Assembly: GCF_016862375.1 (NCBI RefSeq)
Contig: NZ_BOMV01000077.1
Coordinates: 124,001-188,000, forward strand
DNA length: 64,000 bases
Source: Paractinoplanes rishiriensis
GTDB taxonomy: Bacteria; Actinomycetota; Actinomycetes; Mycobacteriales; Micromonosporaceae
Reading direction: 5' to 3'
In this document: piece after piece, positions 50,731-58,672 of the stretch
Position numbering within the stretch: position 1 is the stretch's first letter
How the letters are laid out: every line of letters starts with the position of its first letter
Notes under the pieces: generated by a model
Told to the model about the DNA's origin: nothing
Databases searched by the model: none
The model's input: only the letters and a program-made list of their open reading frames with translations
Program-made: the position numbers and the translations under genes

Positions 50731-51882
50731 ATGGCCCGTCGTGAAACGCCAGCTGCCGGGCCCGGCAGCCGCGCCCTCGTGGTGGACGTCATCCGGTCCG
50801 CCACCACGATCAGCCGCGTCGAGCTGGCCGAGCTCACCGGCCTGACCCAGCCGTCCATCTCGAACATCGTGCGCGACCTGATCGCCGACGGCGTCATCCA
50901 CGAGACCGGCTCGGCCGACTCGGTCCGCGGCAAGCCCCGCAAGCTGCTGGCGATCCAGCCCGCCCACCGGTTCGGCATCGGGTTCCAGCTCGGCCCCGAG
51001 TCGGTGACCTGCGTGGCCATCGACCTCACCGGCGGGGTGGTCGGCCGCGAGGTGGTCCCGCTCGACCGCACCGACCTGCCGGCCCGCCTGGCCGCCCGGT
51101 TCGACGACTTCACCGCGGGCCTCGACCTGCCCCGCGACCGGATCGAGGGCCTGGCGATCGTGGCACCGGAGGCCCCCGAGTGGGCCGAGGAGCGGGCCGG
51201 CCTGGCCGGCCAGCTGCGCATCCCGGTGCTTTTCGAGAACGATGCGGCGGCCGCGGCGCTGGGCGAATTCTGGAGCCGGCGGGTTTCCCGGGAGCAGTCG
51301 TTCGGCTGCGTCTACCTGTCCACCGGCATCGGCGCCGGGCTGGTCTTCGGCGGCTCGCTGTTCCGCGGCGCCAGTTTCGACGCGGGCGAGCTCGGCCACG
51401 TGTCGATCGCGTACGACGGCCGCTCCTGCCCGTGCGGCAACGCCGGCTGCGTGGAGCGGTACGCCTCGATGACGGCCACCGTGGACGCCGCCCGCGCCGA
51501 ACCCGCGCTCGCCGCCCGCCTGCGCCTGGACGGCACGGTCTCGTCCGCCTACGACACCATCGCCCGCGCCGCGGTCAGCGGCGACGCGGCCGCCTACGCG
51601 GTGATCGACCGGGCCGCCGGTCACCTGGCGGTGGCGGTGACCTCGATGGTCAACCTGCTGGACCTGGGCCGGCTCGTGCTCACCGGCCCGGGGGTGGCGG
51701 TGGCCGGCTCGATCTACGCCCGGCGGCTGCGCACCCACCTGGCCCGCACGGCGCACGCCCGGCACCGCCACGAGATCGTGGTGGAGTTGTCGGCCCGCCC
51801 GCGCGACGCCGCGAGCATCGGCGGGGCGGCGTTGGTGGTGCAGGCGTCGATCGCCCCCGGCCACACCCTGGGCGTCAGCTAG
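50731..51882 (+). CDS. ROK family regulator with N-terminal helix-turn-helix
   Basis: ATG 50731 gives MARRETPAAGPGSRALVVDV. A winged helix (ISRVELAELTGLTQPSISNI, VRGKPRKLL) precedes a ROK domain with FENDAAAAALGEFW, YLSTGIGAGLVFGGSLFRG, AGELGHVSIAYDG and the zinc motif CPCGNAGCVERYAS. The ATP loop is altered (IDLTGGVVG in place of DxGGT), as in NagC/Mlc-like repressors that bind sugars without phosphorylating them. It is divergent from the HTH-less LacI sensor and probably regulates the adjacent mannan uptake operon (inference). Confidence 0.87.
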   Translation: MARRETPAAGPGSRALVVDVIRSATTISRVELAELTGLTQPSISNIVRDLIADGVIHETGSADSVRGKPRKLLAIQPAHRFGIGFQLGPESVTCVAIDLTGGVVGREVVPLDRTDLPARLAARFDDFTAGLDLPRDRIEGLAIVAPEAPEWAEERAGLAGQLRIPVLFENDAAAAALGEFWSRRVSREQSFGCVYLSTGIGAGLVFGGSLFRGASFDAGELGHVSIAYDGRSCPCGNAGCVERYASMTATVDAARAEPALAARLRLDGTVSSAYDTIARAAVSGDAAAYAVIDRAAGHLAVAVTSMVNLLDLGRLVLTGPGVAVAGSIYARRLRTHLARTAHARHRHEIVVELSARPRDAASIGGAALVVQASIAPGHTLGVS

Positions 51883-51888
51883 GGCTGA

Positions 51889-52365
51889 TCAGGTCAGGCG
51901 CGGCGTGCGGTACGTGCCGACGATCTCGCCGTCGCGGCTTTCCACGCCGACGAACTCGTCGGTGCTCTCGGTGAAGTGGTAGAAGCGCAGGACCGTGCCG
52001 TCCGGGTCGGGGATGTCCAGGCGCGGGCCGGCCGGGGTGTGCTGGATGCCGTGGTGCGCGACGCCGAGCCGGGCGCAGCGGGCGACCATGTCGTCGAGCA
52101 CCGACCGGGATGCCGGCACGAAGGCCAGGATGTCGAAGCCGCTCAGGTCCGGGCGGCCGGCGCAGAAGTCGCGCTCGCGCAACGCGATGTTGAAGCGGCC
52201 CGCCGGATCGATCAGGCCGGCGCCGCGAACCACGCCGTCCTCCGCGAACTCGGTCCAGAGGCGCAGGTCGAGCAACTGGCAGTACCACGAGACGCTGCGG
52301 GCCAGGTGGCTGACCGGCAGCTTCACCTGGGCGATCCGGTCGAGGCCGGCGATTCCTGTCTGCAT
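51889..52365 (-). CDS. VOC/glyoxalase superfamily protein
   Basis: The 158-residue protein has the paired beta-alpha-beta-beta-beta modules of the vicinal oxygen chelate fold: QVKLPVSHLARSVSWYCQLL in the first half and ILAFVPASRSVLDDMVARC with LDIPDPDGTVLRFYHFTEST in the second. The closing glutamate/phenylalanine pattern DPDGTVLRFY is typical. Members are metal-dependent lyases, dioxygenases or drug-binding proteins; no specific activity can be assigned. It is divergent from the AraC regulator, its likely controller. Confidence 0.82.
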   Translation of the reverse strand: MQTGIAGLDRIAQVKLPVSHLARSVSWYCQLLDLRLWTEFAEDGVVRGAGLIDPAGRFNIALRERDFCAGRPDLSGFDILAFVPASRSVLDDMVARCARLGVAHHGIQHTPAGPRLDIPDPDGTVLRFYHFTESTDEFVGVESRDGEIVGTYRTPRLT

Positions 52366-52445
52366 GACTCGACGCTAGGCAGCGCGGCGGAGACAATCCA
52401 TGTGTCCGCGTCCGGGAAACCACATCGTTCGTCTCGGAGGAGCCG

Positions 52446-53348
52446 GTGGATCTCCTCAGCGCCACCCTGCGCGAGCTGCGCCTGGAAAGCGCCGGATACC
52501 GGTGGCTCGAACTAGGCAGGGCGGCCCGGGTCGCTTTCGACCGGGCCGGGCTGCGCGGCGTGCACCACGTCGCCCGTGGCCACTGCGAGCTGGTGCAGGC
52601 GGACGGCACCGTACAGCCACTCACCGCCGGCGATCTGGTGATCTTCCCGCGCGGGGACGCCCATCTGCTGCGATCGCCCGAGGCGGGCACCGGCCCGGTG
52701 GTGTCCAGCTTCGATCTGGCCATGCGCACGCCCGGCAACCGGCTGCGGGCCGGCGGACCCGGCACCGAGGCGGTGGTGGTGTGCGGCGCGTTCCTGGTGG
52801 GCGAGGCCGACCACCCGGCCTGGCGCGGGCTGCCGCGCACCATCCACCTGCCGGGTGTCGACGGCCGGCCACCGGACTGGCTCGCCACCCTGCTGGAGGC
52901 ACTGGCCGCCGAGGTGTTCGACGGTGGACCGGGCAGCGACCTGGTGATGGCCCGCCTGTCCGACGCGCTGATCGTCCGCGCCCTGCGCCACTACGGGCAC
53001 ACCGACGACCGGCCCGGCTGGCTGTCCGGCCTGCGCGACCCGTACGTGGCGCCGGCGCTGGAGGCGATCCACGCCGACCCGGGCCGCGCCTGGACCGTGG
53101 CCGGACTGGCGAGCACGGCCGGGCTGTCCCGCGCCGCCTTCGCCGCCCGCTTCACCCGGCAGGTCGGCGAGCCGGTGATGCGCTACGTGCTGACCTTGCG
53201 GATGCAGCGGGCCAAGGCGCTGCTGCGCGACGGCCACACCACGGTAGCCGCGGTCGCCGGCCGGCTGGGCTACCGCTCGGACGTGGCGTTCGCGGCCGCC
53301 TTCAAGCGCGAGACCGGCAGTTCCCCGGGCGCCTACCGGCGGTCCTAG
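52446..53348 (+). CDS. AraC family regulator with cupin sensor
   Basis: The start GTG 52446 follows GGAGGA (CGGAGGAGCC). The 300-residue protein has an N-terminal cupin domain of the AraC-binding type (VHHVARGHCELVQADG, LTAGDLVIFPRGDAHLLRSP) and a C-terminal double helix-turn-helix (WTVAGLASTAGLSRAAFAAR and TTVAAVAGRLGYRSDVAFAA, ending FKRETGSSPGAYRR). It is divergent from the VOC gene across an 80-bp gap and probably regulates it in response to a small molecule. Confidence 0.87.
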   Translation: MDLLSATLRELRLESAGYRWLELGRAARVAFDRAGLRGVHHVARGHCELVQADGTVQPLTAGDLVIFPRGDAHLLRSPEAGTGPVVSSFDLAMRTPGNRLRAGGPGTEAVVVCGAFLVGEADHPAWRGLPRTIHLPGVDGRPPDWLATLLEALAAEVFDGGPGSDLVMARLSDALIVRALRHYGHTDDRPGWLSGLRDPYVAPALEAIHADPGRAWTVAGLASTAGLSRAAFAARFTRQVGEPVMRYVLTLRMQRAKALLRDGHTTVAAVAGRLGYRSDVAFAAAFKRETGSSPGAYRRS

Positions 53349-53402
53349 ACGCCTGGCGGCTGGCGCTCGATCACGGTGTGAGCGGGTGCCGGCGGCAGGG
53401 GT

Positions 53403-53942
53403 TCAGGCGGTGGACCGGCGTTCGCGGATCACGTCGGTGCCGGTTTCGCCGGGCGCTCCGATTTCGCTGGGCACGCGTTCCACCTCGGCGAAGCCGGCCT
53501 TGATCGCCACCGCCGCGGAGGCCGCGTTGGCCGCGTCGTGCCGGATGGCCACCCGCTCGATGCCGGGCAGGGTGAGCGCCACCTCGGTCAGCGCCTCGAC
53601 GGCCGCGGTCATGTAGCCGCGGCCCGCGTACGCGGTGCGCATCCAGTAACCGATCTCGAGCACGTCCGGGCCCATCCGGGTGATCAAGCCGATGCCGCCG
53701 GCCAGCGCGCCGTCGGGGGCGAAGATGCCGTAGTTGAACGTGGTGCCCTTGGCCCACTCCTCGATCGACGTCTCGAGGAAGGCGCGGGACGCGTCGGCGT
53801 CGTACTCGGCGGTGGCCCACGGCAGCCACGGCGTCAGCTCGGGCAGCGACTCGCGGACGGCCGCGGTGGCCTCGCCGGCCCAGACGAGTTGCCAGCGCCG
53901 GAGGACGAGTTCGCCCGCGATGATCGTTTCAGGCGGTTCCAT
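53403..53942 (-). CDS. GNAT family N-acetyltransferase (RimJ/RimL type)
   Basis: The 179-residue protein has the RimL-like layout: IIAGELVLRRWQLVWAGEAT, FNYGIFAPDGALAGGIGLI, YWMRTAYAGRGYMTAAVEAL with the acetyl-CoA pyrophosphate loop (AYAGRGYM), and IAIRHDAANAASAAVAIKAG-like C-terminal helix. It transfers an acetyl group from acetyl-CoA to an amine, probably a protein N terminus or a small amine. There are no functional partners nearby. Confidence 0.87.
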   Translation of the reverse strand: MEPPETIIAGELVLRRWQLVWAGEATAAVRESLPELTPWLPWATAEYDADASRAFLETSIEEWAKGTTFNYGIFAPDGALAGGIGLITRMGPDVLEIGYWMRTAYAGRGYMTAAVEALTEVALTLPGIERVAIRHDAANAASAAVAIKAGFAEVERVPSEIGAPGETGTDVIRERRSTA

Positions 53943-54016
53943 GACGGAAGCCTGGCGGGCGGGCGGCGCCGCGGCAACCGGATTCCGGCCACCGGGGGCG
54001 CCGAACGTGCTGACGT

Positions 54017-54293
54017 CGGCCCGCGGCGACCTCGAGTATGTCCTGAGCCTCTACCGGGAGCTCGGCGACCGGCAGGGTGAGGCCGGGGCGCTGGACAGCC
54101 TCGGCTGCTGCACCACCGTCTCGGCCGCACCGGCGAAGCCGCCGCCTATTACCGGCGGGCGCTGGCCGCCTTCCGTGAGCTGGGTGACGGCGACGGCGAG
54201 ACGGGCGCACTCGAGGGCCTCACCGCGTCAGCGGAAGCGTCGCCCCTCGTCGCGGCGGAATCCCCACCCGGTCAGCGCGGCGAGAACCACTGA
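54017..54293 (+). pseudogene. Frameshifted TPR remnant of an AfsR-like regulator
   Basis: One frame encodes DLEYVLSLYRELGDRQGEAG, then ALDSLG, a TPR as in AfsR-type regulators. From about base 54105 the repeat continues only in a different frame (LHHRLGRTGEAAAYYRRALA, AAFRELGDGDGETGALEGL) and ends at TGA 54291-54293. Two TPR units, a one-base frame change between them and no head show that this is the decayed tail of a STAND regulator. Its end overlaps the convergent ABC gene. Confidence 0.6.
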
Positions 54294-55595
54294 CCAGACC
54301 CCGAGCATCGCCAGGGCGAGCGGATCAGCGGGCCGCCCGGTCAGCGCCGCCAGCACCAGGTCGGTGGTACCGCGGGTCGGCAGGTACGGCGCAACCGCCT
54401 CGATCGGACCGGGCATGTTCGCCGGGTCGGAGAACATCCCGCCGCCAACCGCCAGTGCCAGCGCCAGGATGCTGTTGACCAGCACCGCGGCCCGCAGCGA
54501 CAGGGTGTAGCCGAGCGCCAGCCCGAGGAGGGTGAAGACGACCGTGGCGACGAGCAGGGCCAGCAGGCCGGCCAGCAGCCGCACGGCCGGCACGGACGCC
54601 TCGGTGAACAGCGCGCCCACCAGCACGATCGGCAGCACCGCACCGGCCACGAAGACCAGGCCGGTGAGCAGGTTGCCGACCGCCAGCGGGCGCAGGCCGA
54701 CCGGCAGGGTCCGCAGATAGGTGCCCCACGCCGACTCGCGCAGCGCGGCGATGGTGGTACTGAACTGGCCGACGCACGCCAGCAGGGTCGCGAAAACCAC
54801 CATGGTCGCGGTAGCGCCGGTGATCGCGGCCGGGTCGTCGCCGACGTTCGGGAGGATGAAGGAGATCAGCACCGCGAGCGGCATCAGCGTGATGGTGAGA
54901 AACGAGCCGGGCGCGCGCACCGTTTCGATCAGCTCGCGGCGGGTGTAGACGAGCGCCGGCGACATCAGCTTCTCCCGGACGTGATGGCTAGGAACGCGTC
55001 CCTCGGCGTGGAACGCCCGGACGCCGTCCCACAGGGCGTGCCGGGCCTCGACGTCGAGCCCGGTGGTCGGCTCGTCGAGGAACACCACCCGGGGCCGGCC
55101 GGCGAACGCCAGGGCGACCGCGACCCGGCGCTGCTGGCCGCCGGACAACCCGCCGATCTGCCGGTCCTGGAGCGGGCCCAGGTCGAAGCGGGCCAGCAGC
55201 GTGCGCCGGTCGACCGGCCGCGGGTAGTGCGTCGCCACGAAGTCGATCAGCTCGGCCACCCGCCACGTCTCGGGCAGGGCGGTGCGCTGCGGCGTGACCC
55301 CGAACATCCGCCGGGTCGGCGGCAACCGCGGGTCGCGGCCGTCGATCGTGACCGTCCCGGCGGTCGGCCGGCGCAGCCCCGCGAAGAGGTCGATCAGCGT
55401 GCTCTTGCCGGCGCCGTTCGGCCCGAGCAGGCCGACCAGCTCGCCCACACCGATCGCCAGCGACACGTCGTCGAGCGCGCGGATGTCGCCGAAGCTGCGG
55501 CTCACCCGGTCCGCCCGCACGAGCGGGGCGCTCATCGGGCCGCCGGCAACAGCGGGGCGCTCGTCAGGGCCGCCTACACTCAGCGGGGCGCTCAT
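54228..55595 (-). CDS. ABC exporter ATPase-permease fusion with an internal deletion
   Basis: Residues 1-200 are a CcmA/DrrA-like ATPase: Walker A LLGPNGAGKSTLIDLFAGLR, signature IGGLSGGQQRRVAVALA, Walker B RVVFLDEPTTGLDVEARHAL. Just after Walker B, at FHAEGRV, the frame passes into an ABC-2 permease (LVYTRRELIETVRAPGSFL, six membrane segments). The H-loop histidine and the C-terminal third of the ATPase are missing. The permease part has its own ATG (54965) behind GGGAGAAG, so two genes were probably joined in frame by a deletion near 54977-55000. ATP hydrolysis is likely impaired; the permease may still be made. The start at 55595 overlaps the tetR-type stop; ATG 55535 is an alternative. 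Confidence 0.75.
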   Translation of the reverse strand: MSAPLSVGGPDERPAVAGGPMSAPLVRADRVSRSFGDIRALDDVSLAIGVGELVGLLGPNGAGKSTLIDLFAGLRRPTAGTVTIDGRDPRLPPTRRMFGVTPQRTALPETWRVAELIDFVATHYPRPVDRRTLLARFDLGPLQDRQIGGLSGGQQRRVAVALAFAGRPRVVFLDEPTTGLDVEARHALWDGVRAFHAEGRVPSHHVREKLMSPALVYTRRELIETVRAPGSFLTITLMPLAVLISFILPNVGDDPAAITGATATMVVFATLLACVGQFSTTIAALRESAWGTYLRTLPVGLRPLAVGNLLTGLVFVAGAVLPIVLVGALFTEASVPAVRLLAGLLALLVATVVFTLLGLALGYTLSLRAAVLVNSILALALAVGGGMFSDPANMPGPIEAVAPYLPTRGTTDLVLAALTGRPADPLALAMLGVWSVVLAALTGWGFRRDEGRRFR

Positions 55596-55603
55596 CGGGC
55601 CGT
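55522..55603. repeat. Three direct repeats around the ABC gene start
   Basis: The sequence AGCGGGGCGCTCATCGGGCC recurs at about 55522, 55551 (two changes) and 55582, at spacings of 29 and 31 bases. On the minus strand each copy encodes or nearly encodes the start ATGAGCGCCCCGCT, so the gene has two in-frame starts (55595 and 55535) and a broken third. This looks like local tandem duplication of the translation start. Confidence 0.7.
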
Positions 55604-56206
55604 CGCCAGGTCGAACATGGTGGTCAGCTCGCGGGCGCAGGCCGGCAGGTCGAGACCGGTGTCGGTGAGGCGCGGCGCCATGCTGTCGATGGCGCCGCGC
55701 AGGACCCGGGCCATCATCTCCGGGTCGAACTGCCGGAACTCGCCGTCGGCCTGGCCGCGCCGGAAGAGATCCACCACCGGCTTGAGCGCCTCCCGGTCGG
55801 CCTGCACCGGGTCGACGCCGAGCGCATCGAGGCCGCCGGCCGAAATGATCTCGACGACGGCCGCGATGCGGGCGCGGTGGGCGTCCATGTAGGCCAGATT
55901 CGCCTGGATGTACGCGCGCAGCTGGGCCGCCGCGCTGGTCTCCGCCTCGACCCGCGGGCCGATGCAGGCCGCGACGTCGGCGAAGACCGTGACCAGCACC
56001 TCCGAGATCAGGTCGATCTTGCCGGCGAAGTGGTACGAGATCAGGCCGCGGCTGATCCCGGCCCGCTTCGCGATCCGGGCCAGGGACGCCTGCGCGAAGC
56101 CCGCCTCGGCGACCACGGCGATCGCGCTCTCCACGATCTGGGCTCGGCGTGCCTCCTCGATGAACGTCCGCGGTTTCTGGCCGTCCTGCTCAATATCTGG
56201 CCGCAT
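55592..56206 (-). CDS. TetR family transcriptional regulator
   Basis: ATG 56206 gives MRPDIEQDGQKPRTFIEEAR; a TTG at 56212 is the alternative. The TetR head is clear (RRAQIVESAIAVVAEAGFAQ, RIAKRAGISRGLISYHFAGK) and a C-terminal ligand domain of about 140 residues follows (FRRGQADGEFRQFDPEMMAR). It precedes the ABC exporter gene with an ATGA overlap, so it is most likely its repressor, responding to the exported compound. A palindrome covers its own start codon. Confidence 0.88.
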   Translation of the reverse strand: MRPDIEQDGQKPRTFIEEARRAQIVESAIAVVAEAGFAQASLARIAKRAGISRGLISYHFAGKIDLISEVLVTVFADVAACIGPRVEAETSAAAQLRAYIQANLAYMDAHRARIAAVVEIISAGGLDALGVDPVQADREALKPVVDLFRRGQADGEFRQFDPEMMARVLRGAIDSMAPRLTDTGLDLPACARELTTMFDLATAR

Positions 56207-56215
56207 GGCCAAATA
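56194..56215. promoter_or_regulatory. Palindrome over the tetR-type start codon
   Basis: TATCTGGCC-GCAT-GGCCAAATA (56194-56215) has eight of nine pairs matching, and the ATG at 56206 lies in its centre. This placement fits an autoregulatory TetR operator between the GH95 stop (56216) and the regulator. Confidence 0.5.
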
Positions 56216-58657
56216 CTAAGCCGTGCTGTCAACGATGCGGTAGTGCGACTGCGGTGACGTCCTCAGCACCAGAAGCCCGCTCGTCACTGAAGGCGAAATC
56301 GTCGTATCTCCTATGATTTGATGTGGCCTGGACAGCATCGCGCTGCGCAACCGAAGCTCCCCGCCCGCGTCCGCGGTCACCCGGATCTCGGTCGGCACGC
56401 CGGCGGTCCAGTCGGCGCCCACCGTGAACGCACCGCGCGCCCGCAGCCCGTCGAAAGATCCCTGCCCGGCCCATCCGGAGGGCAGCGCCGGCAGCACGTC
56501 GACCACCCCGGCGTGGCTCTGCAGCAGCATCTCGGCGATGCCCGCGGTCGCGCCGAAGTTGCCGTCGATCTGGAACGGCCAGTCGTTCAGGAAGTTCATG
56601 AACGTGTTCCGCCACAGCAGGTGATCGAGCTGCTCGCGGGCCAGGTCGCCGTTGCCGAGCCGGGCGAACAGGTTGATTTTCTGAGCCCGGTTCCAGCCGA
56701 TGTCGTTCTGCGCGGTCCACGACGTGCGCGCCTCGACGGTGACCTTGGCCGCCGCGAAGTGGGCCGGCGTTCCCTCTGCGGTGATCTGGTTGCCGGGGAA
56801 GAGGGCGTAGCTGTGCGACATGTGCCGGTGGCCGTTGGTGCGCTCGTCGAGGTCGGACTTCCACTCCTGCAACTGGCCCCACGACCCGATCCGCACGCCC
56901 GGGTCCAGCTTGGCCAGCACCGGCTCGAGCCGCTGCCGATGGGTGGTGTCGCCGACCACGCGCGCCGCGGCGATCGTGTTGGTCAGCAGATCAAAGACAA
57001 TCATTTGGCTGTACGAGGCGCCGGCCGTCACCTGGCCCTGCTCGGGGGAGAAGCTGGGCGACACCACCAGCCGGCCGTCCCGCGGGTCGGTGACCAGATA
57101 GTCCAGCCAGAACTCGCTGTGCTCCTTGAGAATCGGGTAGGCCCGCTCGCGCAGGAACGCGACGTCCAGGGTGAACAGGTAGTGCTCCCACAGCTGCCGG
57201 ATCAGCCAGGCCGTGGACTCCGGCGCCCAGGTCGCGATGTTGGTCGACACCCCGGTGTAGCCGAACACGTTGACGTGGCTCATCGCCGCGAACCCACCGG
57301 CCCCGCACAGGTCCCGCGCGGTGACCCGGCCGGGCGCCCGCAGGCCCTCGACGAAGTCGATCAGCGGCGGCACCGTTTCGGCCAGGTTGGTGACTTCGGA
57401 CGGCCAGTAGTTCATCTCCAGGTTGATGTTCGTGGTGTAGTCCGACTGCCAGTCCGGGCTGATCGAGTCGTTCCACACGCCCTGCAGATTGGCCGGCAGC
57501 GACCCGGCCCGCGACGAGCCGATCAGCAGGTACCGGCCGATCTGGAAGTGCAGCATCTCCAGCTGCGGGTCGGCCGCGATCTTCCCGCCGTTGCGCGCGG
57601 TCCGGAACGCCTGCAGCGCCTCGTCGGTGGGCAGCGTGGTGGCCCGCTGGCCGAGGTCGATCCGGACCCGGCCGAACAGCGCGCCGTGGTCGGCCACGTG
57701 CCGGTCGTGCAGTTGCTGGTAGGTCCGGGCGCGCGCGGCGTCCAACATGGCGGTGACGGCGGCGTGCGGATCGGCGCCCCGGTAGTGCGGGTACGCGTTG
57801 GCGTAGTCGGTGCCGGGCGCGAGCAGCAGCACGGCCTCGTCCGCGCCGGTCACGGTGACCCGGCCGGCCGCGTTCGAGGTCACCGTGCCGCCGGTGGCCA
57901 GCACCTGGACCTGCGCCTCGAACACCATGCCGTTGTGGGTGAGCGCCCCGCGCAGGGTGATCCGGCCGTCCCGGGCGGACGTGGTGAACGTGCGGTTGGC
58001 GGCCGTGCTGAACCGGGCGGTGAACGACACCTGGGCCGCCCGGCTCGCGGTCAGCCGGGTCACGATCACGCGGTCCGGATAGCTCGCGAAGAACTCCCGC
58101 CGGTGCGTCACACCGTTCGCGGTGAACCCGACCGACGCGATGCCGGTCGACATGTCCAGGTCCCGCCGGTACCCGCTGACCGTGCCGGACACACCGGACT
58201 GGTCGAGGTGGAGGTCGCCGAACGTCTGGTACGCGCCGAACCCCCACTTGGTCTGGCCGAGCAGCCGCATCGAGGCCTGCGGGTCCGCGCTGCCGGTGGT
58301 CGCGACGGTCCGGCGCACGTCGGCCAGCGCGGTCGGCCGCTGCTCGTACCAGTTCCCGAAGTTGTACTCGTGCCCGTCGTCGACCGAGCCCGGCCCGCCG
58401 GTCCACAGCGTGTCGTGGTTGAACTGGACGCGCTCCGAGGCGACCCCGCCGAAGATCATCGCACCGGTCGAGCCGTTGCCGATCGGAAACGCGTGCTCCT
58501 GCCAGATGGTGGCGGGCTCGTTGAACCAGAGCACGCTCAGCGGGTCGCTGGCGGCGGCCTGGGCGGGGCTGATCCGGTCGAGAGCGGCGGCGGTGAGCGC
58601 GTACGCACCACCGGCCGCGACCCCACCGAGCAGATTGCGCCGGCTGATTGCGGGCAA
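56216..58657 (-). CDS. Tat-exported GH95 alpha-L-fucosidase/galactosidase
   Basis: The start is TTG 58657 behind GGAG, seven bases away. The 813-residue protein has a twin-arginine signal (ISRRNLLGGVAAGGAYALTA). GH95 signatures run in order: WFNEPATIWQEHAFPIGNGS, GAYQTFGDLHLD, the substrate asparagines in TTNINLEMNYWPSE, the acid glutamate in SPSFSPEQGQV, HRHMSHSYALFPG, and the base aspartate in FQIDGNFGATAGIAEMLLQS. GH95 enzymes remove alpha-1,2-linked L-fucose or the related L-galactose, for example from xyloglucan or pectin side chains. It is 15 bases downstream of the pectinesterase gene and probably cotranscribed with it. Confidence 0.9.
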   Translation of the reverse strand: MPAISRRNLLGGVAAGGAYALTAAALDRISPAQAAASDPLSVLWFNEPATIWQEHAFPIGNGSTGAMIFGGVASERVQFNHDTLWTGGPGSVDDGHEYNFGNWYEQRPTALADVRRTVATTGSADPQASMRLLGQTKWGFGAYQTFGDLHLDQSGVSGTVSGYRRDLDMSTGIASVGFTANGVTHRREFFASYPDRVIVTRLTASRAAQVSFTARFSTAANRTFTTSARDGRITLRGALTHNGMVFEAQVQVLATGGTVTSNAAGRVTVTGADEAVLLLAPGTDYANAYPHYRGADPHAAVTAMLDAARARTYQQLHDRHVADHGALFGRVRIDLGQRATTLPTDEALQAFRTARNGGKIAADPQLEMLHFQIGRYLLIGSSRAGSLPANLQGVWNDSISPDWQSDYTTNINLEMNYWPSEVTNLAETVPPLIDFVEGLRAPGRVTARDLCGAGGFAAMSHVNVFGYTGVSTNIATWAPESTAWLIRQLWEHYLFTLDVAFLRERAYPILKEHSEFWLDYLVTDPRDGRLVVSPSFSPEQGQVTAGASYSQMIVFDLLTNTIAAARVVGDTTHRQRLEPVLAKLDPGVRIGSWGQLQEWKSDLDERTNGHRHMSHSYALFPGNQITAEGTPAHFAAAKVTVEARTSWTAQNDIGWNRAQKINLFARLGNGDLAREQLDHLLWRNTFMNFLNDWPFQIDGNFGATAGIAEMLLQSHAGVVDVLPALPSGWAGQGSFDGLRARGAFTVGADWTAGVPTEIRVTADAGGELRLRSAMLSRPHQIIGDTTISPSVTSGLLVLRTSPQSHYRIVDSTA

Positions 58658-58672
58658 GGGGATACTCCGTTC

